Below are positions 8,159 through 17,065 of a stretch of 64,000 nucleotides of DNA, piece by piece (position 1 is the stretch's first letter; each line of letters starts with the position of its first letter). The stretch comes from an uncultured Alphaproteobacteria bacterium (lineage in GTDB: Bacteria > Pseudomonadota > Alphaproteobacteria > UBA9655). The position numbers and the translations under genes were made by a program. The notes beneath the pieces are model-generated. The model searched no databases. It was not told the origin of the DNA and saw only the letters and a program-made list of their open reading frames with translations. The stretch spans positions 1 through 64,000 of the forward strand of contig CALBSK010000033.1 in NCBI GenBank assembly GCA_937967795.1, in the 5' to 3' direction.

Positions 8159-9688
8159 ATGGAACTACGAGCGTCCGAAATTTCTTCGATTTTAAAAGAA
8201 CAAATTTCCACATTTGATGAAAATGTTGAAGTTGCGGAAGTGGGTCAAGTGATTTCAGTCGGGGACGGAATCGCACGCGTTTGGGGCCTGGATAAAGTTG
8301 AAGCAGGAGAAATGGTCGAGTTTTCCTGTGGTATTCTTGGTATGGCCCTTAATCTTGAAGAAGATAATGTGGGAATTGTTATTTTCGGAGGAGACCGCGA
8401 AATCCGCGAAGGAGATACGGTAAAGCGAACGGGCCGGATTGTGGAAGTCCCCAGCGGCCGCGGCCTTTTGGGTCGGGTTGTGGATGCCCTTGGTAATCCT
8501 ATTGATGGGAAAGGGCCTCTTAAAGAGGTCAAAATGTCTCGGGTCGAAGTCAAAGCCCCTGGTATTATTACGCGGCGTTCTGTTTATGAGCCTATGCAAA
8601 CAGGGCTTAAAGCAATCGATTCTCTCGTTCCCATAGGAAGAGGCCAACGAGAACTTATCATTGGTGACCGGCAAACAGGAAAAACATCCGTTGCCCTTGA
8701 TGCTATCCTCAACCAAAAGGAAGCCAATAGTGGCGATGATGAATTCAAAAAACTTTATTGCGTTTATGTTGCCATTGGTCAAAAGCGCTCAACGGTTGCT
8801 CAAATCGTAAAAACCCTTGAAGACCATGGAGCCTTAGAATACAGCATCATCGTGGCCGCAACGGCCTCGGATCCTGCTCCCATGCAATTTTTGGCTCCTT
8901 ATACAGGGTGCACCATGGGCGAATATTTTCGCGACAATTCAACTCATGCTTTGATCGTTTACGATGATCTTTCAAAACATGCTGTTGCTTACCGCCAAAT
9001 GTCCCTCCTTTTAAGGCGTCCTCCGGGACGAGAGGCTTATCCAGGAGATGTGTTTTATCTTCATTCTCGTCTCTTGGAACGCGCCGCGAAATTAAACGAT
9101 GAACTGGGGGGAGGATCATTGACAGCTCTTCCCATTATTGAAACCCAAGCGGGTGACGTTTCGGCCTATATCCCGACCAATGTGATTTCGATCACCGATG
9201 GACAAATCTTTTTAGAAACCGATCTTTTCTATAAAGGGATTCGACCCGCTATTAATGTGGGTCTTTCCGTCAGCCGTGTGGGATCAGCCGCTCAAATTAA
9301 AGCCATGAAACAAGTTGCTGGAACCATTAAGCTCGAGCTTGCTCAATATCGGGAAATGGCAGCTTTTGCTCAATTTTCTTCTGATCTTGATGTGGCAACA
9401 CAAAAACTTTTAAATCGCGGGAGTCGCTTGACTGAGCTTCTCAAACAGCCTCAATATTCTCCTTTGTCTGTGGAAGAACAAGTCGTGTCTATTTTTGCGG
9501 GAGTGAAGGGCTATTTAGATGAATTGCCTCTTCACGAGGTAAGTCGTTTTGAACAAACAGCTTTGAAAACAATACGCCTCGAGCATCCTGATATTTTAGA
9601 AGCCATTGATGAGGATAAGATGATCACGGAGAAAACAGAAGAAAAACTCCATACTTTCTTTAAAAACTTTGTAAAAATATTTGTCTAA
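8159..9688 (+). CDS. atpA: F1Fo ATP synthase subunit alpha
   Basis: The alpha subunit forms the non-catalytic nucleotide sites of the F1 hexamer. Its 509 residues are full length. The Walker A motif GDRQTGKT is at 169-176, and the alpha signature PAINVGLSVSRVGS (about 363-376) carries the conserved arginine that completes the catalytic site of the neighbouring beta subunit. The N-terminal beta-barrel domain (about 25-95) is intact. Its stop overlaps the atpG start by one base, which suggests coupled translation. Confidence 0.98.
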   Translation: MELRASEISSILKEQISTFDENVEVAEVGQVISVGDGIARVWGLDKVEAGEMVEFSCGILGMALNLEEDNVGIVIFGGDREIREGDTVKRTGRIVEVPSGRGLLGRVVDALGNPIDGKGPLKEVKMSRVEVKAPGIITRRSVYEPMQTGLKAIDSLVPIGRGQRELIIGDRQTGKTSVALDAILNQKEANSGDDEFKKLYCVYVAIGQKRSTVAQIVKTLEDHGALEYSIIVAATASDPAPMQFLAPYTGCTMGEYFRDNSTHALIVYDDLSKHAVAYRQMSLLLRRPPGREAYPGDVFYLHSRLLERAAKLNDELGGGSLTALPIIETQAGDVSAYIPTNVISITDGQIFLETDLFYKGIRPAINVGLSVSRVGSAAQIKAMKQVAGTIKLELAQYREMAAFAQFSSDLDVATQKLLNRGSRLTELLKQPQYSPLSVEEQVVSIFAGVKGYLDELPLHEVSRFEQTALKTIRLEHPDILEAIDEDKMITEKTEEKLHTFFKNFVKIFV

Positions 9689-10578
9689 TGGCAACTTTAA
9701 AGGAACTGCGTGATCGCAGAAAGTCAATACAATCCACTCAAAAAATTACTCTCGCAATGAAGATGGTGGCTGGAGCTAAGTTAAGGCGCGCCCAAGAACA
9801 TCTTGAAGCAGGACGCCCCTATGCTCATCGAATGAAACAAATACTGCAAGACTTGGCTGAAAAGGCTCAAGCTTTAGAGTCTCCCCAGCCCTTGTTAAAA
9901 GGAACGGGGAAAACAGACTCCCACCTTATCATTGTTGCAACTTCAGATCGGGGGCTTTGTGGTCCTTTTAATTCTTCTATTATTCGCGAGACACGAAAAA
10001 TGATCGCTCAGTCGCAAGAGATAGGCCAAAGCATAAAACTTTTTTGCATTGGTCGCAAAGGATACGACATGCTTTTTCGAGAATATGGCCCGCTCATTAT
10101 TGAATCCTTTACGGAAGTAGGTCATCCTCGACTTCGTTTTTCTGAGGCTCAACGTATTGCGGATAGTTTGCTCAAGATGTTTGAGGACAGTTTTTTTGAC
10201 GTTTGTACGCTTGTCTATAACCGCTTTAAATCTGTCCTAACCCAAGAAGTCACCATAAAGCAAATTATTCCCTTACAAGTAAAACCTCACGAAGTAAAAT
10301 CTCCTCCCCTACAGCCACAGGCCATTTATGAATATGAACCTACGGAAGAAACCATTCTGAAGCAACTTTTACCACTGAACGTTGCTGTTCAAATCTATGA
10401 CGCGCTTTTAGAAAATGCCGCCAGTGAACAGGGCTCACGCATGACAGCTATGGATAATGCGAGTCGTAATGCAGGTGATATGATCCGAAGCTTGACATTA
10501 ACCTACAATCGGATTCGCCAAGCCCATATTACACGAGAACTCATCGAAATTATTTCAGGGGCCGAAGCCCTACAGTGA
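9688..10578 (+). CDS. atpG: F1Fo ATP synthase subunit gamma
   Basis: Gamma is the rotating central shaft of F1. The 296-residue protein has the expected long coiled-coil N-terminal helix (LKELRDRRKSIQSTQKITLA, MKMVAGAKLRRAQ), a central Rossmann-like domain (IIVATSDRGLCGPFNSSI) and the C-terminal helix with SRMTAMDNASRNAGDMI and LTYNRIRQAHITRELIEI, the gamma signature. Start codon overlaps the atpA stop. A strong hairpin lies 60 bases downstream, and atpD does not follow directly, unlike the standard atpHAGDC order. Confidence 0.97.
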   Translation: MATLKELRDRRKSIQSTQKITLAMKMVAGAKLRRAQEHLEAGRPYAHRMKQILQDLAEKAQALESPQPLLKGTGKTDSHLIIVATSDRGLCGPFNSSIIRETRKMIAQSQEIGQSIKLFCIGRKGYDMLFREYGPLIIESFTEVGHPRLRFSEAQRIADSLLKMFEDSFFDVCTLVYNRFKSVLTQEVTIKQIIPLQVKPHEVKSPPLQPQAIYEYEPTEETILKQLLPLNVAVQIYDALLENAASEQGSRMTAMDNASRNAGDMIRSLTLTYNRIRQAHITRELIEIISGAEALQ

Positions 10579-10637
10579 AGAGAGAGGGGAGAGCCTACCA
10601 GGGAGATTCAATAAATATACCTATTCCCGTTAATTAT

Positions 10638-10671
10638 GAGCATCCACTATCAGAGAAGGTAGTGGATGCTC
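10638..10671 (+). terminator. Strong 12-bp hairpin after atpG
   Basis: A perfect 12-bp stem GAGCATCCACTA/TAGTGGATGCTC (10638-10649 with 10660-10671) with a 10-base loop lies 60 bases after atpG. No T-run follows on either strand. It also lies downstream of the convergent gene at 10749-11135, so it could end or stabilise both transcripts. Confidence 0.55.
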
Positions 10672-10748
10672 GCATAGACACGTTGAGTATTTGTATTAAA
10701 TCACCCGGCAAGTTCCTTATACACAGCCTTTCCTTACTTTGACGGTAA

Positions 10749-11135
10749 TTAATCGCATATAAACGTCTTACCATCTGGATTTGCCGCGCAGCTTTCATAA
10801 CGTCCTACCTCACGACTGAGTGCTATACCGACAGGCATATCGTTATTAGAATACATACAAGCAAGATACCAACGTTTAGACCAGTCGCTAGCCATGACGT
10901 TATTTTGAAATTGCTTAACACCAGAAGATGGGTTCGTATCTGTGTCAATTGTTATGCTTCCACTAAAGTGAGTAGATTCTGATGGAGTACCTATCCACTG
11001 GATTTTGCCCATGACTGTATGCGATTTCCAGTTCAAAACCTGTGGACATTCATAGCGGCTCTCTTTCGCAAAAACATCTGTAGATAGAAGAGTTGTCCCC
11101 AAAAGAATCAGGGCTGGTAATTTTAAATTGATCAT
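10749..11135 (-). CDS. Small secreted cysteine-containing protein of unknown function
   Basis: The 128-residue product starts with a clear signal peptide (MINLKLPALILLGTTLLSTD, cleavage likely after VFA-K near residue 24). The mature part is about 105 residues with four cysteines (CPQVLNW, LACMYS, ESCAAN, FICD), suggesting two disulfides, and Trp-rich strands (KIQWIG, SDWSKRWYLACMY). It weakly recalls small secreted DUF3757-like proteins, but I do not claim membership. The start has the strong Shine-Dalgarno AAAAGGAGA. It sits antisense between atpG and atpD and so splits the ATP synthase operon, which points to a later insertion. Confidence 0.75.
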   Translation of the reverse strand: MINLKLPALILLGTTLLSTDVFAKESRYECPQVLNWKSHTVMGKIQWIGTPSESTHFSGSITIDTDTNPSSGVKQFQNNVMASDWSKRWYLACMYSNNDMPVGIALSREVGRYESCAANPDGKTFICD

Positions 11136-11442
11136 TTGTTTCTCCTTTTATTTAAGAATTCAAAAAAATAAAATCATTTAATAAAACTATTTTATCTTCT
11201 TCTACAGAATTAACAGATCTTTATTAAAATATAATTAAGAACAATTTAGAAATTCCGTTGTGGAGGGTGACATTTAGCCAAAATGATAGCCAACTGATTT
11301 ATTCTTACCCATTCCCTTTTCTCATCCATCCACCGATTAAATAAATTAAACTGCTCTAATTTTTGTGTTAAAGTAACCTCTCATATAAGCTAAAAAGGCT
11401 CGTAGTACGCTTGCACTTATCAAAAAAATTTAAGGAGATGTC
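11136..11442. other. Intergenic region carrying divergent promoters of the secreted-protein gene and atpDC
   Basis: This AT-rich 307-base stretch must carry an independent atpDC promoter. The best plus-strand match is TTGTGT (11363-11368) with TATAAG (11384-11389), spacing 15, shorter than ideal. The atpD Shine-Dalgarno AAGGAG lies 6-7 bases before the ATG. No convincing minus-strand promoter for the secreted-protein gene was identified. No other frame or repeat seen. Confidence 0.4.
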
Positions 11443-12870
11443 ATGACAACACAAGCAGCAAAGGGACAGATTACCCAGGTTATTGGCGCTGTGGTGGATG
11501 TACAGTTTGAAGGCCCTTTACCTGAGATTTATAATGCTCTGGAGACGAAAAATCAGGGCAAACGTCTTGTCTTAGAGGTGGCTCAACACTTGGGCGAAGA
11601 AACGGTTCGTACGATCGCTATGGATGCAACCGAGGGGCTTGTCCGTGGGCAAGAAGTTATTGATACGGGCAAACCCATTTGTGTTCCTGTTGGCCCCGGA
11701 ACTTTGGGTCGTATTATGAACGTTGTGGGGGATCCCATTGATGAATTGGGCCCTATTAAAGAAAATGAATACCTCCCTATCCACCGAGAAGCGCCCAAAT
11801 TTGTTGATCAATCTACAGAAATAGAAACGCTTGTCACTGGCATTAAAGTGGTTGATCTTTTGGCCCCCTATGTGCGAGGGGGAAAAGTCGGGCTTTTTGG
11901 AGGAGCAGGCGTCGGGAAAACCGTTCTTATTATGGAGCTTATTAACAATATTGCTAAAGCTCATGGGGGATATTCGGTTTTTGCGGGCGTTGGAGAACGC
12001 ACCCGAGAAGGGAATGATCTTTATCATGAAATGATTGAATCGGGGGTTATTGATCTTGAAAAAGGAAATTCAAAAGCCGCTCTTGTTTATGGGCAAATGA
12101 ATGAGCCTCCGGGGGCGCGTGCACGCGTTGCCCTTTCAGGGCTTACGGTTGCCGAATATTTTCGAGATCAAGAAGGCCAAGATGTTCTCTTTTTCATCGA
12201 TAATATCTTCCGTTTTACACAAGCAGGTGCCGAAGTTTCAGCCCTTCTGGGCCGTATTCCTTCTGCTGTGGGGTATCAACCTACCCTTTCTACAGAAATG
12301 GGCGAATTGGAAGAAAGGATTACTTCAACGACCAAGGGATCTATTACAAGCGTTCAAGCCATTTATGTCCCGGCAGATGACTTAACCGACCCCGCTCCTG
12401 CGACTGTTTTCTCTCATTTGGATGCAACAACTGTTTTAAGCCGCCAAATTGCCGAAATTGGTATTTATCCTGCTGTGGATCCTTTGGATTCAACTTCCCG
12501 AATTTTAGATCCTCATATTGTGGGAAAAGAACATTATACTGTTGCACGAAATGTTCAAAAAATCCTCCAAACGTATAAATCTTTACAAGACATCATTGCC
12601 ATTTTAGGAATGGATGAGCTTTCTGAAGATGACAAGTTAACTGTAGCAAGAGCCCGAAAAATCCAACGCTTCCTTTCCCAGCCCTTTCATGTAGCAGAAG
12701 TCTTTACGGGCACACCTGGCGTTTTTGTTCGTGTCGAAGATACGATTGAGGGCTTTAAAGGAATTGCGGATGGAACCTATGACCACATTCCTGAGATGGC
12801 CTTTTATATGGTGGGAACAATTGATGAGGTCCTTCAAAAAGCTCAACGGTTAGCAAAAGAGGCAGTGTAA
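11443..12870 (+). CDS. atpD: F1Fo ATP synthase subunit beta
   Basis: Beta carries the catalytic nucleotide sites of F1. It is full length at 475 residues. The Walker A motif GGAGVGKT is at 153-160, followed by GVGERTREGNDLYHEM with the catalytic glutamate region, the Walker B segment VLFFIDNIFRFTQAG, and the ATPase alpha/beta signature PAVDPLDSTS. The start is set by AAGGAG 7 bases upstream. It begins a second transcription unit with atpC and the ferritin-like gene after an 860-base break from atpG. Confidence 0.98.
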   Translation: MTTQAAKGQITQVIGAVVDVQFEGPLPEIYNALETKNQGKRLVLEVAQHLGEETVRTIAMDATEGLVRGQEVIDTGKPICVPVGPGTLGRIMNVVGDPIDELGPIKENEYLPIHREAPKFVDQSTEIETLVTGIKVVDLLAPYVRGGKVGLFGGAGVGKTVLIMELINNIAKAHGGYSVFAGVGERTREGNDLYHEMIESGVIDLEKGNSKAALVYGQMNEPPGARARVALSGLTVAEYFRDQEGQDVLFFIDNIFRFTQAGAEVSALLGRIPSAVGYQPTLSTEMGELEERITSTTKGSITSVQAIYVPADDLTDPAPATVFSHLDATTVLSRQIAEIGIYPAVDPLDSTSRILDPHIVGKEHYTVARNVQKILQTYKSLQDIIAILGMDELSEDDKLTVARARKIQRFLSQPFHVAEVFTGTPGVFVRVEDTIEGFKGIADGTYDHIPEMAFYMVGTIDEVLQKAQRLAKEAV

Positions 12871-12874
12871 GTTA

Positions 12875-13285
12875 ATGACTTCCTTTCCTTTTACTTTAAT
12901 CTCTCCTGAAAAAGTCTTATTTGATCAAGAGGTCCATATGGTGGTGATCCCAGGCATAGAGGGAGATATAGGTATTTTGCCTGACCATGCTCCTCTTCTT
13001 ACCCTCTTGCGTCCTGGTGTCGTTACTGTATATGAAGAAGGAAAAATTCTTGTTAAAATTTTTGTAGATGGTGGATTTTCGGAAGTCACTTCAGAAAAAT
13101 GTGTGGCGCTTGTCACAGAAGGGACCCCTCTTGAAGCTCTTGAAAAGTCTGCCTTAGAAATTGAAATTAAGAATTTACTTGAAGATATGGCTGATAACAA
13201 AACCCCTGAGGAGCGTAAAAATGCAGATCAAAATTTAGATATTGCAAAAACGAAACTCATGGAAATTATGACCCACCAAAAATAA
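12875..13285 (+). CDS. atpC: F1Fo ATP synthase subunit epsilon
   Basis: Epsilon is part of the central stalk and an inhibitor of ATP hydrolysis. The 136 residues show the N-terminal beta-sandwich with the family pattern FTLISPEKVLFD, VVIPGIEGDIGILPDHAPLL and FVDGGFSEV, and a C-terminal helical hairpin (about 88-136). It starts 4 bases after atpD and is followed after 18 bases by the ferritin-like gene, so all three are probably one transcript. Confidence 0.96.
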   Translation: MTSFPFTLISPEKVLFDQEVHMVVIPGIEGDIGILPDHAPLLTLLRPGVVTVYEEGKILVKIFVDGGFSEVTSEKCVALVTEGTPLEALEKSALEIEIKNLLEDMADNKTPEERKNADQNLDIAKTKLMEIMTHQK

Positions 13286-13303
13286 TGAAGAAACTGAAAC
13301 ATA

Positions 13304-14125
13304 ATGTCTAAAAAATGGAAATTTGAAGATATAGACTGGTCTTTATTTAACCCTAACAAAGTAAATCCAGACATTTTATCCGTGATAAAAGCAGGAAGTG
13401 TGATCGAGCACAACAGCACAGATTATGGGCTTTATCTTAAAGGTGTTTTTGAAGGAGACGCTTATTTTTGTCAAGAAGTGGAAGAATGGGTAGAAGACGA
13501 GGTTAAGCATGGAAAGGTCCTTGCAAAATGGATTCAGCTTGCCGATTCCACCTTTAACTTTGAAGATCGCTTTAAAGCTTACGTCAAAGGATTTCCTATC
13601 GATGTTGATGCTAAAGAATCCATCCGGGGGTCCCGTGCTTCAGAACTTTTGACGCGTTGTATGATTGAAATTGGGACCAGTACTTTTTACACCGCTGTTA
13701 AAGACGCAACGCATGAACCTCTTTTAAAACACATTTGTAGTAAAATTGCAGCAGATGAATTACGGCATTACAAGCTCTTTTATACCCATCTTCAACGTTA
13801 TCAGGCCCAAGAAAAATTAAATTTATGGAAGCGTTTTAAAGTTACCGTTAGCCGCCTTCTTGAAAATCAAGATGATGAGCTTCCCTTTGCTTATCATACA
13901 GCTAACAAAGAAACGGCCCCCTATGACCGTTACCATTACACACGCGTCTATGGAAAAATTGTTTATGGTTTTTTCAGAAAAGATCATATTGATCGCGCGA
14001 TGGCTCTCTTTTGCAAAGCCATTGGTGTCAATCCTCAAGGATGGCTTCAAAAAGGTCTGTCTTCTTTGGTTTTTAAACTTCTCTCTTCTAAAGTCGTTAA
14101 ATATGCCAAAGCTGTTGCGGGTTAG
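13304..14125 (+). CDS. Ferritin-like di-iron protein
   Basis: The 273-residue protein has all ligands of a four-helix-bundle di-iron carboxylate site: a Glu in helix 1 (E35 in VIEHNSTDYG), E66-x-x-H69 in helix 2 (DEVKHG), E122 in helix 3 (MIEIGTS) and E152-x-x-H155 in helix 4 (DELRHY). This pattern is shared by acyl-ACP desaturase-like and other ferritin-like oxidoreductases. The C-terminal 100 residues are basic and helical with a hydrophobic end (SSLVFKLLSSKVVKYAKAVA), possibly membrane-associated. It follows atpC by 18 bases. The substrate is unknown; an O2-dependent lipid or quinone modification is possible but only inference. Confidence 0.75.
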   Translation: MSKKWKFEDIDWSLFNPNKVNPDILSVIKAGSVIEHNSTDYGLYLKGVFEGDAYFCQEVEEWVEDEVKHGKVLAKWIQLADSTFNFEDRFKAYVKGFPIDVDAKESIRGSRASELLTRCMIEIGTSTFYTAVKDATHEPLLKHICSKIAADELRHYKLFYTHLQRYQAQEKLNLWKRFKVTVSRLLENQDDELPFAYHTANKETAPYDRYHYTRVYGKIVYGFFRKDHIDRAMALFCKAIGVNPQGWLQKGLSSLVFKLLSSKVVKYAKAVAG

Positions 14126-14219
14126 TTATTTTCTTGAATTTTTTTCCTTCCTTTTTTTGCCTTACTTTAAGAAGATCCCCTCCTCTTATAGGGAAACTAC
14201 GATAGTGTCGGCAACTAAA

Positions 14220-14240
14220 AGAGGGGCATAAAACCCCTCT
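14220..14240 (-). terminator. Terminator between convergent genes
   Basis: Stem AGAGGGG/CCCCTCT (14220-14226 with 14234-14240), 7-base loop. On the minus strand it is followed by TTTAG, serving the methyltransferase-like gene; it also lies downstream of the ferritin-like gene on the plus strand, so it may act both ways. Confidence 0.65.
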
Positions 14241-14249
14241 CGCTAAAAA

Positions 14250-15299
14250 CTATTTTTTTTCTATTAAAGAGCTATGTTTATTTCCGCCCCAATAAAACAA
14301 GTTATTGTTCTTAAAAAAATTAAAGAGGTCTAGATCACCGCACAACTTATCAAATATCCTTCCGGGATAAGGATTTTCTCCAATCCACTCAGGCTCAGGG
14401 CCAATATGTTCAAATGCTGTGGCAGTGTCTGAATATACCTTCCTATCTCCTAAGCAAACCATCCCCGTATACTTTAAGGGAAGGTTTAAAGGAGCATCCG
14501 TATTTCTTTTAAAAACGAAGTTATTCGTGTTCCGATCTCCTCCATCTGGTTCAATTAAAAATGGAACCTTCATATCTAATAAAAGCTTCGTGATTTTATC
14601 AAAGCGCTCCTGTGAGAAAATGTCTTTTGCGGATTGTCCTTTTAAACCATAATAAAACCCATCCCCAAAAAACAGACCTGTATTGGGCTTTAAAAACTTG
14701 TGTGCTTGCAGGAGGGTTCCCACAGGATCAACGAGGTGAATTAAACACATCCGCGTATAGATGCAATCGATTTTATCCGTCAAATCTAAATTGATTGATT
14801 TAAATGCTTCTTCTAAGTTTTCAACTTTAAATTGACTTAGCTTAAAAATATTGCATCTTCCGACAGTGGAGAATTCTGGACTATTATCACGTTCTCCCCG
14901 CACACCAATAATATTCACTTTAACATCGTCTTCAATGTCAGTAAATTTATTAATCTCCATAGCCAAATTATCGCCCCATTGAAAAAGACCGGCTCCTAGG
15001 TCCAAGAAATAAAATTCTTTTTGATTGGGGTTTGAGGTCATGAGATACTTAGCTAGCTTAATGGTATCTACATCTACCAACACGTAGATCTTCTTTCCAT
15101 TCTCGCGCCAACAAAATCCAAGAGAAGAAAATGTGTCATCAATTTTCTTCTGGATTTCTTGGGGCCTGTCTTGCCATTTAAGGCCCTTATGCGCTGCAAT
15201 AGGGCTTGATTGATTATCTTCTAACCTTTCCATGGCAAAGGCTGGGCTCATAGCAGCAAGGACTGCGCTTGCGAGGAAGGTTAAAATTTGATTCTTCAT
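14250..15299 (-). CDS. Exported methyltransferase-like protein
   Basis: The 349-residue protein begins with a textbook signal peptide (MKNQILTFLASAVLAAMSPA, cleavage after AFA near residue 22). The mature part looks like a class I S-adenosylmethionine-dependent methyltransferase: motif I FYFLDLGAGLFQWGDN, an acidic strand (VNIIGVRGERDN), and a post-II/III region DCIYTRMCLIHLVDPVGTL then HKFLKPNTGLFFGDGF. The C-terminal 90 residues (YTGMVCLGDRKVYSD, EPEWIGENPYPGRIFD) are unrecognised. Cytoplasmic enzymes of this fold need SAM, which is absent from the periplasm, so export suggests action in a host cell or a non-catalytic role; this is inference. It has its own terminator. Confidence 0.7.
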   Translation of the reverse strand: MKNQILTFLASAVLAAMSPAFAMERLEDNQSSPIAAHKGLKWQDRPQEIQKKIDDTFSSLGFCWRENGKKIYVLVDVDTIKLAKYLMTSNPNQKEFYFLDLGAGLFQWGDNLAMEINKFTDIEDDVKVNIIGVRGERDNSPEFSTVGRCNIFKLSQFKVENLEEAFKSINLDLTDKIDCIYTRMCLIHLVDPVGTLLQAHKFLKPNTGLFFGDGFYYGLKGQSAKDIFSQERFDKITKLLLDMKVPFLIEPDGGDRNTNNFVFKRNTDAPLNLPLKYTGMVCLGDRKVYSDTATAFEHIGPEPEWIGENPYPGRIFDKLCGDLDLFNFFKNNNLFYWGGNKHSSLIEKK

Positions 15300-15418
15300 A
15301 AAACACTCTACTACAAATAATAAACAAAAGGGCGTTTCAAAGTTTATAGGGATTAATTCAAAATATTATATAATAAATGATTAAATTAAAGTCAACTGCA
15401 CCCGTCGTTACAAAAATC

Positions 15419-15994
15419 TCACGAAATATACTCACTCAAATAACTTTTAACATTGCGATCAAGTTCTTCGTCAAGATTATTCATAATTTTTTCCATCATG
15501 ATGATCCAAACCTTTCGCCTTTGCCCCAACGTAAAGTTCTCTGCAACGGTGCGCGAGCCCTGCGCCCGAGCGTAAGAAAAAGCTTTCGGATTACCGGTTT
15601 CATCAAAGATTTCAATTTTAACAAACATCTTAGCATCATATTGTTCTGATTGGTCGACCGTAAAGAGACCTCGAAAACCGGGAGTTCCTTTTAAAGGCGT
15701 TTCGACAACAGAAGCTTCCTCAATCGTTACGACGGCGTATCCTGTCTTCCCCATGGGTAAAAGCCGATCTTGAACCCACTGTTGAATCATAACAACAGGC
15801 GGAACAGGAAAATCGTTTTCTACATGGGGGGGCGTTGAAGTTGACTGATATTTCTTTACAACTTCTATGCGCGCTACATTGAGACGAATAGGTTTGTTTG
15901 CAAGATAGGCAAGGCCAATAGGCTCCGGTAATTGAACAGAAGGCGAACAAGCACCTAGGAAAAAGGCAAGGCAAGCAAGAGTTAAAAAGCGCAT
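15419..15994 (-). CDS. Conserved lipoprotein of unknown function
   Basis: The 191-residue product has a lipoprotein signal (MRFLTLACLAFFLGAC), with the lipobox LGAC placing the lipidated Cys at residue 16. The mature protein resembles lipoproteins I have seen in Alphaproteobacteria beside metabolic or stress genes, with ending helix (KVWIIMMEKIMNNLDEELDRNVKSYL). No catalytic motif is visible. It follows hslO by 12 bases on the same strand and is probably cotranscribed with it. Lgt, which would modify it, is encoded 1.4 kb away. Confidence 0.75.
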   Translation of the reverse strand: MRFLTLACLAFFLGACSPSVQLPEPIGLAYLANKPIRLNVARIEVVKKYQSTSTPPHVENDFPVPPVVMIQQWVQDRLLPMGKTGYAVVTIEEASVVETPLKGTPGFRGLFTVDQSEQYDAKMFVKIEIFDETGNPKAFSYARAQGSRTVAENFTLGQRRKVWIIMMEKIMNNLDEELDRNVKSYLSEYIS

Positions 15995-16006
15995 CGATAT
16001 GTCTCC

Positions 16007-16873
16007 TTAATGAACTGTCATCAGATCCTTACGATCAAATTCATATTGATGATTACAGAATTCACATGTCATTTTCAACTCTCCCGTTTTAAGAAGACTT
16101 TCAATTTCTTCTGACGTTAAGGTGGATAAAAAGGCTTTAATCCGTTTTTTCGAGCACCGACACTGCGCTTTAAGGGGAGCAGGATCAAAAATACTTATTT
16201 TCCCCTCATGGAAAAGACGAAACAACAACGTCTCACAAGGTGTTGAAAAATCTAAAAATTCCTCAACTGAAAGAGTGCTTAAAAGAGCTTCTATATGAGC
16301 CCAAGTTTCCTCTTCAACGTTCTTTGAAGGCATTTCCTGAAGAAGAAGGGCTCCACATTTCCAAGTTCCTTCGCTCGTCTTTTTAGAGGCAATAAAAAGG
16401 CGGGTTTCAAGTTGTTCAGATTGTTCAAAATAATGCTCAAGCGCAGAGGAAAGAGTTTCATGATTGAGCGTGACGATCCCTTGATATCGATCAACGTTAC
16501 GGCCTTGATCAACTGTAAAGGTCAGATATCCATGACCTAGAAGGTCTTTAAAAGTATCCTCTGCCCTTACTTTATAAGGTCTAACCTGGACATACCCGCG
16601 CATATCTCCCTTATGAGTAATGTCTATAACAGCAAAATGTATAGGGCCATCGGATTTTGTTTGGAGAGTAAAAATTCCCTCATATTTTAAAAGACTTGCA
16701 AGGGCCGCGCCCGCAGCCAGAAGATCTCCTAAAGCGTTTGCAATGGGAAAGGAATAATCATGCTGGCTCAAAACCGTTGTACTCACATCCTGTAAACGGA
16801 CAAGCCGTCCCCTTAAGGAAAAAAGAGGCAGAACAAAAGGAAGGACAATATCCACATTTTGATCATAGGCCAT
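16007..16873 (-). CDS. hslO: Redox-regulated chaperone Hsp33
   Basis: Hsp33 is a cytosolic holdase activated by oxidation that releases zinc. The C-terminal zinc site is present as C-x-C (CRCSKKRI) and C-x-x-C (CEFC), about 34 residues apart, with the N-terminal fold recognised by VDIVLPF. I chose the ATG at 16873 (288 residues, the family length) because AAGGA precedes it by 7 bases and the family starts here; the frame is open for a further 26 codons up to 16951, which lack family similarity. The next gene on the strand is the lipoprotein. Confidence 0.93.
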   Translation of the reverse strand: MAYDQNVDIVLPFVLPLFSLRGRLVRLQDVSTTVLSQHDYSFPIANALGDLLAAGAALASLLKYEGIFTLQTKSDGPIHFAVIDITHKGDMRGYVQVRPYKVRAEDTFKDLLGHGYLTFTVDQGRNVDRYQGIVTLNHETLSSALEHYFEQSEQLETRLFIASKKTSEGTWKCGALLLQEMPSKNVEEETWAHIEALLSTLSVEEFLDFSTPCETLLFRLFHEGKISIFDPAPLKAQCRCSKKRIKAFLSTLTSEEIESLLKTGELKMTCEFCNHQYEFDRKDLMTVH

Positions 16874-17065
16874 ACATTTTCCTTTTTGATAAGCTCTCTT
16901 ATCATAGTTGGCTAAGAGGTCAACGTCAAATCTAACAAGAGAACAAGGCAAACGTTAACCATTTATTAACTATTTATAGAGCATAATAAAGTAACTAGAT
17001 AAATGTAAATAAAAAAGACTAGATTAATATAATAATTATTTTAATTTTATATACAGGAGGAAATC

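Noticed and set aside
8255..8782. 175-codon frame antisense to atpA.
   Set aside because: It mirrors the atpA codons, has no ribosome site and no family features.
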